Assembly: GCA_963737705.1 (NCBI GenBank)
Contig: CAVTTP010000004.1
Span: 1-64,000 of the forward strand
DNA: 64,000 nucleotides
Origin: PALSA-607 sp963737705
Lineage (GTDB): Bacteria > Actinomycetota > Actinomycetes > Acidothermales > Acidothermaceae
Reading direction: 5' to 3'
Shown: piece by piece, positions 47,458 to 57,059 of the stretch
How positions within the stretch are numbered: the first letter of the stretch is position 1
Layout of the letters: each line of letters starts with the position of its first letter
The notes under the pieces: model-generated
Seen by the model: only the letters and a program-made list of their open reading frames with translations
What the model was told of the DNA's origin: nothing
The model's database searches: none
Translations under genes and position numbers: made by a program

Positions 47458-48441
47458 GTGGAAACTCGAACGTTGGGCCGCACGCACCGGCCGGTCTCGG
47501 TGGTCGGCCTCGGTTGCTGGCAGCTTGGCGCGGATTGGGGCGCCGTCAGCGATAACGACGCGCTGGCCGTGCTGCACGCCGCCATCGATGCCGGGGTTAG
47601 CTTTCTTGATACCGCCGATGTTTACGGCGACGGCCGCAGTGAGCAACTGGTCGGCCGAGTCCTCCGGGACCGCGATGAGGTTCTCACCGTGGCGACGAAG
47701 ATGGGCCGCCGCGCGGACCCGCACATCGCGGAGGCGTACACCTTGGAGGCGTTCCGCGCATGGGTCGACCGCAGTCGTGTCAACCTCGGGGTCGACACAC
47801 TTGACCTGGTGCAGTTGCACTGCCCGCCGACGTCGGTTTACGCCAACGACCGGGTCTTCGACGCGCTCGACACACGGGTCGCCCAGGGACGCGTCGCCGC
47901 GTACGGCGTCTCCGTCGAGACTTGCGACGAAGCGCTAAGGGCCATCGCGCGCCCAGGAGTTGCGACCGTGCAGATCATCCTCAATCTCTTCCGCCGCAAG
48001 CCCCTCGAGCGGGTGTTGCCGGCCGCCGCAGCCGCGGGTGTCGGGATCATCGCCAGGGTGCCGTTGGCGAGCGGACTGCTGTCTGGAAAGTACGACGAGA
48101 ACACCCGGTTCGCCGCGGACGATCACCGCAATTACAACAGGCACGGGGAAGCGTTCGACGTCGGCGAGACCTTCAGCGGCGTGCCGTACGACGTAGGCGT
48201 CGCTGCCGCCCGCGAGGTCGCGGGCCTTACCCCCACGGGGGCCTCGACCGCACAGCTAGCCCTGCGGTGGATCGTGGACCAGCCTAGTGTTTCGACGGTG
48301 ATACCGGGAGCCCGGAACGTCGAGCAAGTCCGAGCGAATGCGGCGGCGGCCGATCTGGCGCCTCTCGACCCCGACCTGCACGATTGTTTACGCGAGATCT
48401 ACGACCGAGACATCCGCGAACACGTGCACGACCGATGGTGA
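47458..48441 (+). CDS. Aldo/keto reductase
   Basis: From the GTG at 47458 the 327-residue protein shows the family signature: GLGCWQLGADWG, catalytic Asp and Tyr in FLDTADVYGDGRSE, Lys in TVATKMG and His in LVQLHCPP. NADPH contacts lie near VIPGARNVEQVRAN. It is the first gene right of the integration site and overlaps the following methyltransferase gene. The substrate cannot be told from sequence; the family reduces sugars, aldehydes and ketones. Confidence 0.87.
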   Translation: METRTLGRTHRPVSVVGLGCWQLGADWGAVSDNDALAVLHAAIDAGVSFLDTADVYGDGRSEQLVGRVLRDRDEVLTVATKMGRRADPHIAEAYTLEAFRAWVDRSRVNLGVDTLDLVQLHCPPTSVYANDRVFDALDTRVAQGRVAAYGVSVETCDEALRAIARPGVATVQIILNLFRRKPLERVLPAAAAAGVGIIARVPLASGLLSGKYDENTRFAADDHRNYNRHGEAFDVGETFSGVPYDVGVAAAREVAGLTPTGASTAQLALRWIVDQPSVSTVIPGARNVEQVRANAAAADLAPLDPDLHDCLREIYDRDIREHVHDRW

Positions 48442-49199
48442 AGCAGGACGAGCGTGCTCCGTTCGTCGAGGCACTGCAGCGAGCCCGCGTGTCGGCGTAC
48501 GCCCGCGGCGAGTTCGTCGAGCAGGAGAGCTTCATGCGCGCCAGCGAGATCCGGGCAATGGCGGCTAAGGCCGGCGTCGCACCCGGAGTATCCGTACTCG
48601 ACCTCTGCTGCGGAGTTGCCGGGCCCGGGCGGTTCATCACTGCAGAGTTGGGGTGCAGCTACCTCGGCGTTGATGTGAGCGAAAGCGCCATCGACATTGC
48701 ACGCCAACGCGCCGCAGATCTTCCTTGTCGCTTCGAGGTCGCGCAGATCCCGCCGGTGCCCGCGGGGTCGTTCGACGTGGTGCTCCTGCTGGAGACGATG
48801 CTCGCCTTCTCCCACAAGGAGACGCTCCTGCAGGAGATCGCAACGGCGCTCCCGACCGGAGGGCGGTTCGCCTTCACGATGGAGGAGGGCTTACCCCTCA
48901 CAGCTGCAGAGCGAGACAGCATGCCGGACGCCGACACGGTCTGGCTCACACCAATGCCGGAGATGCTGGCGCTCTTGGAGAGGGTCGGGCTGGTTGTTCA
49001 GTGGCAAGAGGACTGCAGCCGCGCGCACCGCGAGGTGGCTGATTCGTTGATCAGTGCATTTGTCGCCGACGCCGCCAACATTGCAGAGCAGATCGGACAG
49101 CGCGCACTGGACGAGCTGCTCGCTGCCCACCGACTGTGGAGCTACTGGCTAAACGATGGCCGGGTCCGCAAGTTCGCTTTCGTTGCCCAGAAAACGTAG
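48435..49199 (+). CDS. Class I SAM-dependent methyltransferase
   Basis: The gene starts inside the end of the aldo/keto reductase gene (ATGGTGA; the GTG at 48438 would give a 4-base overlap). The SAM-binding motif VLDLCCGVAGPGRFI, the acidic end of strand 2 in YLGVDVSESAID and FDVVLLLETMLAF are visible, followed by a C-terminal substrate part of about 100 residues with no known signature. The length is about 254 residues. It converges with the sulfatase-like gene, the two stops being adjacent. A small-molecule methylation partner of the reductase is likely, inferred from coupling. Confidence 0.83.
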   Translation: MVKQDERAPFVEALQRARVSAYARGEFVEQESFMRASEIRAMAAKAGVAPGVSVLDLCCGVAGPGRFITAELGCSYLGVDVSESAIDIARQRAADLPCRFEVAQIPPVPAGSFDVVLLLETMLAFSHKETLLQEIATALPTGGRFAFTMEEGLPLTAAERDSMPDADTVWLTPMPEMLALLERVGLVVQWQEDCSRAHREVADSLISAFVADAANIAEQIGQRALDELLAAHRLWSYWLNDGRVRKFAFVAQKT

Positions 49200-50982
49200 T
49201 CAGTGCGGCGATGCGAGCACCCCGCCCAGCGTGCTCGGCGGGTGCGGCCCGTAGGAGGTAAGGAAGCGGCCGCGGAACGTATCCATCGACCACACCGGTG
49301 CTTGTGGGCTTGGTAGCAGACCGTCTCTGCCAACCCCAGGCAGAGATTCGATCCATCACCTTCGGGTCTTGGCTGATGATCGAGATCGGCACGTCGTGAG
49401 TCGGCGAGTTGCCGCTCACGATCGTCGCGGGCTGATGGTCGCCGAGCGCGATCACTACGAGGTTCTTGTCGTTGACCGTCTGCAGCCATGAGATAAGTGC
49501 CGTCATCGAGTACTGGACCGATTGACCGTAAGAAGCCTGCACGTCGTGAGCGCTGCGCCAGACCACGGCAGGCTGTTGTCCCTGCTCGGGCATCCCGTCG
49601 TAGATCGAGCCGTTCCCCAGAGCGTTCTCGGGGACCATGTGCGGCAGCGGCGCCCAAGGCGTGTGTGACGAGTCAAGATCGATCTCTGCAAACACCGGGG
49701 CATGCCCAGGCGCCAACTCCAACTGCTGGAACTTCGCAAGCGTGTACTGATCAGGCACTTTTGCGTAGCTGAAATTTGGCCCGGCATAGCCGACGTTGAA
49801 CTGGTTGTACAGCTGGTCGTAGTGGTAGAAGGTCTTTCCTTCAGGCCAGCTCTTCTCATTCGACGGGACGTCGGCGACGGTCCGCCAGCCGGCCTTGTTG
49901 AACGCGTCGCTCAGGGTTAGGCGGTTGCTTGCGGTGAGCTGGGCGTAGCGCTGCACGTTGTCGACCCACAGCCCCGTCTGCAGCGTCGAGTGCGCGAGCC
50001 AGCTGATGCCGCCAAAGGTCGGCGACGTCATGAACGCGCTCTTTGTCGAGTACCCGGCCGCTTGCAGCGAAGCTGTACCTGATTTGAGTATCGCGTCGAT
50101 CGGCGGTGAGAAGAACGTGCCTTGCACGGCGACCTGGCCGTAGCTCTCGACGAAAACGACCAACACGTCTTTGCCGCGAAGACCTGTCAGCAAGTCCTTG
50201 CCCGGCGTGATGGCGAACGGATCGGGCGACTTCAGGTCGGCGGCGAACGTGTGCTGGTCGTTGATGTCCGCACTGACCAGATGCACCTCACTGTCAGCCA
50301 GCCTGGCCGTTGTCGCTGACGCGACACTTGCACCGCCAATGGCCTGGACGCCGAAGGCCGCGCACAGTGCCCAGACCACGGCGAGTGCGGTGACCGCACG
50401 AGCGGAGCCAGTGCGATGCCGCGCCGCGAACGTCGTCACGTGGATCGCCGACATCGTCACGAAGACGAGTAAGAACAGGACCAGGAGTATCGCGCCGACC
50501 ACAGCGACGACCGTCCAGAATTCGCCGGCTGAATCGCGCAGCACGCCGGCCGCAGGCCCGAAACTCGCCCAGTCACCTATGGGATTGAACGGCCGGTCGA
50601 GTTCGTAGAAGAACCCCAGGTTGAGCAGCTTGACGATGGCGAGCACCGCGAACACGGCCCCGGCAGCCCCGGCCAGGATCCGCCTCCATCGCGGCGGCAG
50701 CAGCAGACCGACGGCAACAATGACGAGCAGTTCGAGGGGGATCCGCAGGAACGTGCCAGCAGTGACATAGCTTGGCTGGTTCGGCGAGACGAGTGCCGCC
50801 CACAGCAACACGATCGCAAGCACGGTCGCGGTCCGCGAAAGGACGATCCGCAATCGCCTTCGCCGACTCGGGGCGACCGGCGTCTGAACATCGGACGTCG
50901 GTGCGTCGGCGTCGGCGTCGGCGTCGTTGGTGGACGGACGTAGCCGCGACAACGGCCATGCGGTGCGCGGAAACAACGACAC
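49200..50982 (-). CDS. Membrane sulfatase / phosphoglycerol-transferase-like protein, frameshifted near the end
   Basis: The GTG at 50982 follows AGGAG at the stop of the preceding gene. About five transmembrane helices (for example ATVLAIVLLWAALV, IPLELLVIVAVGLLL, VVAVVGAILLVLFLLVFV) precede an extracytoplasmic alkaline-phosphatase-superfamily domain. That domain has VLVVFVESYGQVAV, SWLAHSTLQTGLWVDN, FAEIDLDSSHTPW and VVIALGDHQPATIV, much like LtaS/MdoB enzymes. After ISAWGW near 49335 the true frame continues to DTFRGRFLTSYGP and a TGA at 49200. It likely transfers or removes phospho- or sulfo-groups on envelope glycans or lipids. Confidence 0.78.
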
Positions 50983-50987
50983 TGCGT

Positions 50988-51716
50988 CTACTCCTGACTC
51001 GCGTAGGCCGGGACTCGTATTTCGCTCGGAACGCTTTGTCGCCGCAGCCACCACACGTCGCGCCCGAACGACTCGGTGAGTAGGGCGAGGGCGACTACCA
51101 AGCCGGCCTCAGTGCCGCGCCGCGGCAACACGTCCGCCGCCGCTACCGTGAGGGTGATGCCTTGGATCGCCGCCACGGTTTTCCGCCAGTAGCGCGGCGG
51201 CAGCTCCTCGCGCATCCAAGGCAGCAGCCAACCGGCGACTAGAAACACGTACCGCGCGGCGCCGATCACGAGTACCCACGGGCCTATCGAGGCCGAGACG
51301 TACACACTCAAGATCAGAATGAGCAGCGCATCGACCTCCCCGTCGAAACGCGCGCCCAGTGGCGATGCTGTTCCGGTGCGCCGGGCCACCCATCCGTCGA
51401 CAGCGTCGAGCACCAAGGCGACGACGCAGAACGTCACCAGCGCGGGCACCGCTACCGGCCGCACGAGCGCGTCCGCCATCAACGCGGCCACCGCGCCGAC
51501 GAGAGTGGCTCGCACGAGGGTCACCCGGTCAGCCGGGCCAAGGGCGCTCGCGCCAAAGTGGTCAAGTCCGCGCGCCAGTGCAACGAACGTGGCGATGCCG
51601 CACGCCATCCCGAGCAGCCAACCGCTGACGGTCAACCCAACGGTGCCGGCGACGGCTACCAACAACATCACCTGCGCGAGCAGCCCGAGGGACGGGCCTA
51701 ATCGAACCGCCGACAC
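50988..51716 (-). CDS. CDP-alcohol phosphatidyltransferase
   Basis: The integral membrane enzyme has the family motif D-x2-D-G-x2-A-R...G-x3-D-x3-D, seen as DAVDGWVARRTG and GARFDGEVD, and about six hydrophobic helices. It joins an alcohol head group to a CDP-activated lipid or sugar alcohol with release of CMP. I chose the GTG at 51716, which follows GGAGG; the upstream ATG at 51734 adds six residues. The sulfatase-like gene follows immediately, and the operon is divergent from the pterin-type operon across about 100 bases. Confidence 0.82.
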   Translation of the reverse strand: MSAVRLGPSLGLLAQVMLLVAVAGTVGLTVSGWLLGMACGIATFVALARGLDHFGASALGPADRVTLVRATLVGAVAALMADALVRPVAVPALVTFCVVALVLDAVDGWVARRTGTASPLGARFDGEVDALLILILSVYVSASIGPWVLVIGAARYVFLVAGWLLPWMREELPPRYWRKTVAAIQGITLTVAAADVLPRRGTEAGLVVALALLTESFGRDVWWLRRQSVPSEIRVPAYASQE

Positions 51717-51814
51717 CTTGCCTCCGTCCACCATGGGGACAGCTGTGGGGACACCCCGTCACACGCAAGATCTGGCATTACGGTTCAGTCGGGACCAGGG
51801 AAGAGGTGACGCTC

Positions 51815-52804
51815 GTGCCGCGCGACGCGCTTGCGTTCTGGGTCCGTGAGCCGGGCGTGGGAGAAATCCGACCAGTGCCGCTTCCCCATCCGGAGCCAGA
51901 CGACGTCCTCGTCAAGACGCTGCATTCGGGAATCAGTCGCGGGACGGAAGCGCTCGTGTTCCGCGGCGGCGTCCCCGCGAGCCAGTACGCCGCAATGCGG
52001 GCACCGTTCCAGGACGGCGACTTCCCCGGACCGGTCAAGTACGGCTACCTCAACGTTGGCTTTGTCGAGAGTGGACCAGCACACCTCGAGGGCCGCACCG
52101 TGTTCTGCCTGTACCCGCACCAGACCAGCTACGTCGTGCCCGCCAGTTCGGTTGTCGTCGTTCCCGACGATGTGCCGCCAGCGCGCGCAGTGCTGGCCGG
52201 CACGCTGGAGACCGCGGTCAACGCGTTGTGGGACGCGGCCCCGCTTGTCGGCGATCGGATAACGGTCGTCGGTGCGGGCATGGTGGGCTGCTGCGTTGCG
52301 CGTCTACTCGCACGTTTCCCCGGCGCCGACGTGACTCTCGTCGACGTGGACGCCGACCGGGCCAAGGTCGCGGCGGCGCTTGGCGTCGACTTCGCGCTGC
52401 CGTCCGACGCAACCGGTGGTCGCGACCTCGTCGTCCACACCAGCGCGACATCGGCTGGGCTCCAGCAATCACTCGACCTGCTTGCGCCCGAAGGCACGGT
52501 CATCGACATCAGTTGGTACGGCGATCGCGACGTCACGCTGTCGCTCGGTGGCGCATTTCACTCCAGCCGGCTGAGCATCCGCGCCAGCCAGGTCGGCGTT
52601 GTCGCACCAGCTCGGCGCGCGAGCCGGACGACGTCCGATCGGCTTGCGCTGGCGCTCGACCTGCTGCGCGATCCCACCTTCGACGCGTTGCTGACGGGAA
52701 CATCGCGCTTCGACGAACTACCCGACGTCATGGCGCGTCTCGCGGCCGGGACTCTGCCGGCCATCTGCCACTCCATCACCTACGGCACCACCAACGAAGG
52801 GTGA
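51815..52804 (+). CDS. Medium-chain (zinc-type) dehydrogenase/reductase
   Basis: The protein has the MDR two-domain layout: N-terminal GroES-like part (DVLVKTLHSGISRGTEALVF), then a nucleotide-binding domain with ITVVGAGMVGCCVARLLARF and VTLVDVDADRAKVA. The usual catalytic-zinc Cys is replaced (LHSGISRGTE), so zinc dependence is doubtful. I chose the GTG at 51815 after GAAGAGG, nine bases inside the longest frame. It begins the long rightward operon and is followed four bases later by the pterin synthase gene. It resembles BchC/threonine-dehydrogenase-like sequences in this region; the substrate is unknown. Confidence 0.83.
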   Translation: MPRDALAFWVREPGVGEIRPVPLPHPEPDDVLVKTLHSGISRGTEALVFRGGVPASQYAAMRAPFQDGDFPGPVKYGYLNVGFVESGPAHLEGRTVFCLYPHQTSYVVPASSVVVVPDDVPPARAVLAGTLETAVNALWDAAPLVGDRITVVGAGMVGCCVARLLARFPGADVTLVDVDADRAKVAAALGVDFALPSDATGGRDLVVHTSATSAGLQQSLDLLAPEGTVIDISWYGDRDVTLSLGGAFHSSRLSIRASQVGVVAPARRASRTTSDRLALALDLLRDPTFDALLTGTSRFDELPDVMARLAAGTLPAICHSITYGTTNEG

Positions 52805-52808
52805 GGAC

Positions 52809-53206
52809 GTGTTCAGCGTGACGGTTCGCGATCACATCATGATCGCCCACAGTTTTCGAGGCGAGGTGTTCGGACCGGCGCAGCAACTGCACGGCGCGAC
52901 GTACGTCGTCGATGCCACGTTCGAAGAGAGGAGCTCGACGACGACTTCATCGTGGTCGACATCGGACGCGCCACCGACGAGTTGAAGGCGGTCACCGGCG
53001 AACTGAACTACCGCAACCTCGACGACGAGCCAGCCTTTGCCGGTGTGAATACCTCGACCGAGTTGCTGGCCAAGGTGATCGCTGATCGCCTCGCCGAGCG
53101 GGTCCACGCCGGCACGCTGGGTGAGGGAGCGCGTGGACTCTCTGGCATCGCGGTCACCCTGCATGAGTCGCATATCGCCTGGGCGCGTTACGAACGACGG
53201 CTGTGA
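52809..53206 (+). CDS. 6-pyruvoyltetrahydropterin synthase / QueD family protein, frameshifted
   Basis: The GTG at 52809 starts VFSVTVRDHIMIAHSF, with the first zinc-ligand His. After VVDATF one base must be shifted near 52925 to continue EELDDDFIVVDIGRATDELK, LNYRNLDDEP (normally preceding the second part of the active site) and VTLHESHIAWARYERR at the C terminus. The family acts on dihydroneopterin triphosphate to give 6-pyruvoyl- or 6-carboxy-tetrahydropterin. No queosine genes lie nearby, so the product here is probably a special pterin. The stop overlaps the glycosyltransferase start (GTGA). Confidence 0.8.
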
Positions 53207-54272
53207 GAACCGTGCGCGTCGTCGTCCCGGGCGGCATCGATGACCCGACCAGGCCGAGCGGCGGAAATGTGTACGACCGCCGGGTCTGCAACGGACTCGC
53301 GGCCCTCGGTTGGGACGTAATAGAACACCAGAGTGGACGGCGGGTGGCCCCGGCCCGACGACGAGGCGCACCGTGCGTTAGCGCGCGTTGTCGCAGATAT
53401 GCCGGACGGCGCTGTCGTGCTCATCGACGGGCTAATCGCCTCGACCGTTCCGGAAGTGTTGGTGCCACACGCGAATCGGCTGGTGCTCGTCGTCCTCGTC
53501 CACCTGCCACTCGGCGACGGTCCGCCAGGACACGAGGTCGCCGATGCCCGCAATCGTGAGTGCGCCGTGCTGGCTGCGGCCAGCGCAATCGTCACGACGA
53601 GTGAGTGGACGCGCGACCTGCTGCTCGACCGGTACTCGCTGCGGCCGGAGAACGTGACGGTTGCCGAGCCCGGCACCGATGCCGCCCAACTCGCGTCAGG
53701 TACGGCTGGCGGTGGTCAGTTGCTCTGCGTTGCGGCTGTCACTCCGCACAAGGGCCACGATGTCCTGCTCGCGGCACTTGCCGCCGTCCCCGATCTGCCT
53801 TGGCGTTGCGTAGTTGTGGGAGCTCTCGATCGGTGATCCTGACTTCGCCGATCTCATGCGACGTCGGGCGGACGACGCGGGAATCGGCGATCGGATCTGG
53901 TTCGTAGGCCCGCGCACGGGTGATGATCTCGACCGGGCCTATGCCGCCGCGGACCTGCTCGTCGTTCCCTCGCTTGGCGAGACCTACGGGATGGTCGTCA
54001 CCGAGGCGCTCGCACGTGGCCTGCCGGTGATCGCGACGGACGTTGGTGGGCTGCCGCACACGCTTGGCCGCACAGCCGATGGGCGCCGTCCTGGTCTGCT
54101 CGTCGCGCCGGGCGACGCATCCGCACTCTCCGGAGCGCTGTCGAACTGGCTGCGCGATACGGAGTTGCGGCGGAAGCTGCGGCTGGCCGCGCAGGAGCGT
54201 CGCGGGTCGTTGTCCGACTGGTCCGCGACCGTCGAGCGGATCGCGCAGGTACTCACCGCGGCCGCATCGTGA
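53203..54272 (+). CDS. GT4-family glycosyltransferase, two frameshifts
   Basis: The GTG at 53203 overlaps the pterin synthase stop. The N-terminal glycine loop (VVPGGIDDPTRPSGGNVYD) suits a GT-B fold. A one-base insertion near 53331 joins VIEHQ to VDGGWPRPDDEAH, and another near 53833 joins CVVVGALD to DPDFADLMRRR. The C-terminal donor site shows VPSLGETYGMVVTEALARGL, the EX7E motif of retaining GT4 enzymes, and PVIATDVGGLPHTL. It would glycosylate a small molecule or lipid made by this operon. It overlaps the next methyltransferase (GTGA). Confidence 0.82.
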
Positions 54273-55120
54273 ACTCGGTCGGATCGCGAGTGGTGACGGT
54301 GAGCCCCGGCTGGCTCGCGTTGCGCGAGCCAGCCGACGCCGCGGCGCGCGCCATCGATTTGGTCGCGCAGGTTCGGCAACTCTTGCCGACGCGCGGGCCG
54401 CTCGTGGTGCACGATCTGGGCTGCGGCACGGGCTCGATGGCACGTTGGCTTGCGCCGCAGCTTGTCGGGCCGCAGCACTGGGTGATGTACGACAGGGATG
54501 CCGACCTGCTCGCACGCGCGGCTGCCGATGTCCCACCGCGAGCTGTCGACGGATCGCGGGTAACGGTCGAGACGCGGCAATGCGACATCACCCGTCTTGA
54601 CCAGCGCGACCTTTCTGGCGCGTCGCTCATCACCGCGTCGGCATTGCTCGACATGCTGACCGCTGCCGAGGTCGAGCGGATCGTCCGGTGTTGCTTCGAA
54701 GCAGCTTGCGTGTCGCTGCTGACCATCTCCGTGACCGGGCGCGTCAGCCTCACGCCGTCCGACCCACTTGATGACGTCATTGCGTCGGCTTTCAACGATC
54801 ACCAACGCCGGGCCGGGAGTGAGGGCCGGCTGCTTGGCCCGGACGCCGTCGATGTCGCGGCGGACGTGTTTGCGAGGTTGGGTGCCGAGGTGGTGCGCGC
54901 GCCAAGCCCCTGGCGGCTTGGCGCCAGCAGTGCCGCACTCACGATCGAGTGGTTGACGGGCTGGGTCGGGGCGGCCTGCGAGCAGCGGCCCGAGCTGGCC
55001 GCCCCGACGCGCGCCTACATCCAGCAGCGGCTCGCCGATGCGGCCGCAGGGCGCCTGCGCGTGACCGTGCACCACAACGACTTACTGGCGGTGCCGCGCC
55101 ACGAACCAGCCGACCGTTGA
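54269..55120 (+). CDS. Class I SAM-dependent methyltransferase of the pterin-type operon
   Basis: The 283-residue protein has SAM motif I in VVHDLGCGTGSMARWLAPQL and an acidic strand-2 end in WVMYDRDADLLARA, then a region CDITRLDQRDLSGASLITAS. The C-terminal third (LLGPDAVDVAADVFARLG to LRVTVHHNDLLAVP) is long for a simple methyltransferase domain and may bind the substrate. It is coupled to the glycosyltransferase by a 4-base overlap. A 96-base gap follows before the reductase gene, with no obvious hairpin. Confidence 0.82.
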   Translation: MNSVGSRVVTVSPGWLALREPADAAARAIDLVAQVRQLLPTRGPLVVHDLGCGTGSMARWLAPQLVGPQHWVMYDRDADLLARAAADVPPRAVDGSRVTVETRQCDITRLDQRDLSGASLITASALLDMLTAAEVERIVRCCFEAACVSLLTISVTGRVSLTPSDPLDDVIASAFNDHQRRAGSEGRLLGPDAVDVAADVFARLGAEVVRAPSPWRLGASSAALTIEWLTGWVGAACEQRPELAAPTRAYIQQRLADAAAGRLRVTVHHNDLLAVPRHEPADR

Positions 55121-55216
55121 ACGGGATCCGCGACGCGCGCGTATGTACTCACAGGGAACTCCCAGACGCGTAGCCATGCCGGTCGGCGTCGGGCGGCCCC
55201 GGAGGAGGCGGCATCG

Positions 55217-55910
55217 GTGACCGATCGTCCGTACACCCTGCTGAGTTGCGGCATGTCGATCGACGGCTACCTCGGTAGCGCGAACATGAAGCCGCTCCAG
55301 CTGTCCAACGACGCCGATTTCGATCGCGTCGACGCGGTGCGCGCCCGGTGCGATGCGATCCTCGTCGGCGCGGAAACGGTCCGCAATGACAACCCGCGAC
55401 TCCTGATTCGGTCACGGTCACGTCAGGACGAGCGGCTCGCTCGCGGACAAGCGCCGACGCCGATGAAGGTCACCGTCACCGGGCGTGGACAGCTCGACCC
55501 GTCGTGCTGACTTCTTCGCTACCGGCGACATCGAGAAGCTGGTCTATTGCGCGAGCGCGACGGTGCACGAGGCGCGAGCCAGGCTCGGCGCGGTGGCAAC
55601 GGTCGTTGACGGTGGAGAGCCCGTCGACATGCACGCGGTCAGCGAGGACCTGCACGCACGCGGCGTCCAGCGATTGATGGTTGAGGGTGGTGGCACGGTA
55701 CATACGCAGTTCCTCACCGCCGACCTGGCCGACGAGCTGCATCTGGTCGTCGCACCGTTCTTTGTGGGTGACTCACGGGCTCGGCGGTTCGTGAGTGACG
55801 GGCTGTTCCCATGGAATTCACGTCGCCGGGCAACGCTCGCCGAAGTGCGGCAAATCGGCGACGTGGTGCTGTTGCGTTACGCGCTCTCGTCGCGCTTCTG
55901 CGCGGACTGA
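55217..55910 (+). CDS. RibD C-terminal / dihydrofolate-reductase-fold pyrimidine reductase, frameshifted
   Basis: The GTG at 55217 follows GGAGGAGG. LLSCGMSIDGYLG and CDAILVGAETVRNDNPRLL are the hallmark of RibD-type reductases. An extra base near 55505 breaks the frame after GRGQLDPS; ADFFATGDIEKLVYC continues in the next frame, with GVQRLMVEGGGTVHTQFL and DELHLVVAPFFVG at the end. It should reduce the ribose of a ribosylamino-pyrimidine with NADPH. No deaminase domain is present. RibA follows by 16 bases, so substrate and enzyme are made together. Confidence 0.83.
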
Positions 55911-55926
55911 CACCCGAGGAGGCCAG

Positions 55927-56598
55927 GTGCACTTATCTCCGCCCAAGGCGACGATCCGTACGCAAGTGACGCTGCCCCTGCGGTTCGCCGATGGGTACGC
56001 CACGCCCGCACGTGTCTACACCTTCAACAATCTGGTCGACGGGCGAGAGCATCTGGCATTGGGCCTCGGTACCAGGGCGCGGGCGTGCACGAGCGATACG
56101 GGCGCGACAACAGTGCCTCTCGTCCGGCCGCACAGCGAGTGCCTCACCGGTGAAGTCTTCGGCAGCCAGCGATGCGACTGCGGGCCGCAACTGCGCGAAG
56201 CGGTCGAGCGGATCGCAGACGTTGGCGGCTACCTGCTTTACCTGCGGCAGGAAGGGCGTGGGATCGGTCTCTACGCCAAGCTCGATGCGTACGTACTTCA
56301 GGATGGGGGTCTCGACACGTACGAGGCGAACCTCGCTCTCGGGCACGCCGCTGACGAGCGCGACTACACGGTTGCTGCCCAGATGCTGGGCGCCCTCGCA
56401 GTGCCGACCGTGGTGCTACTGAGCAGTAACCCGGATAAGGCCGCACAACTCACCGCGCTCGGAGTGACCGTGACCGCGCAACTGCCGACGCACGTGCACT
56501 TGTCTGACGCGAATGCGAGCTACTTGGCAGCGAAGGCGCGGTGGGGCGCAGACCTGCTGGAAACCCCAGTCGGAATCAATACGAGGGCCGCCCGATGA
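55927..56598 (+). CDS. ribA: GTP cyclohydrolase II
   Basis: The GTG at 55927 follows GAGGAGG. Zinc ligands are the three Cys in SECLTGEVFGSQRCDCG. The GTP-binding loop is LRQEGRGIGLYAKLDAYVLQ, and EANLALGHAADERDY follows. The Tyr in DAYVLQD matches Tyr105 of E. coli RibA. I recall that in Streptomyces coelicolor a Met at this site gives an incomplete, formylated product, so this enzyme should make the normal 2,5-diamino-6-ribosylamino-pyrimidinone phosphate. No ribB, ribE or ribH is nearby, and RibB is not fused. A role outside riboflavin synthesis is likely. Confidence 0.92.
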   Translation: MHLSPPKATIRTQVTLPLRFADGYATPARVYTFNNLVDGREHLALGLGTRARACTSDTGATTVPLVRPHSECLTGEVFGSQRCDCGPQLREAVERIADVGGYLLYLRQEGRGIGLYAKLDAYVLQDGGLDTYEANLALGHAADERDYTVAAQMLGALAVPTVVLLSSNPDKAAQLTALGVTVTAQLPTHVHLSDANASYLAAKARWGADLLETPVGINTRAAR

Positions 56599-57059
56599 CG
56601 TTTCGAACCGAGAGCCGCTTGACAATCGCCAGCACGGTCGACGAGGTGTGGGCGTACATGTGCGATGTCCGGCGGTGGCAAGAGTGGGCGCCGACCGTGC
56701 TTGAGTGCCATGTTCGCGGTGGTGGTCCGTTTCAACTCGGCGCGCAGCTGGATCAGCGCGCGAAGGGTCTGTTCGGGTCGTCTCGCAGTCGCAGCCAGCG
56801 GGTGACGGTTGTCGAGGCGCCACATCGCATGGCATTCGCTGGGCCGCTGGGTACTTCGGCGGGGCGCTGGGGAATGGAGCTCGAGCCGGTCGACGATCGG
56901 CGGACCGACACGATGATGTGGGTCGAGGTCGACTTCGCGGGAATCATGCGCGCGATACCCGCCGGCGCATTCAAACGCCGAGTTCAACGCGTCAGCGACC
57001 TCGAGATGGTCTTGATCAAGGCGGCGCTCGAGCCCTCGATGTCGGCGGCCACGTCGTGA
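56595..57059 (+). CDS. SRPBCC (polyketide cyclase/START-like) protein
   Basis: The ATG at 56595 overlaps the ribA stop (ATGA). The 154-residue protein begins TFRTESRLTIASTVDEVWAY and contains WQEWAPTVLECHVRGGG, the typical SRPBCC opening, then MAFAGPLGTSAGRWGMELEP and a long C-terminal helix (FKRRVQRVSDLEMVLIKAAL). The fold binds hydrophobic ligands in a deep pocket and includes cyclases and dehydratases. It may bind an operon intermediate. No catalytic residue can be named. The stop overlaps the next methyltransferase (GTGA). Confidence 0.8.
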   Translation: MTFRTESRLTIASTVDEVWAYMCDVRRWQEWAPTVLECHVRGGGPFQLGAQLDQRAKGLFGSSRSRSQRVTVVEAPHRMAFAGPLGTSAGRWGMELEPVDDRRTDTMMWVEVDFAGIMRAIPAGAFKRRVQRVSDLEMVLIKAALEPSMSAATS

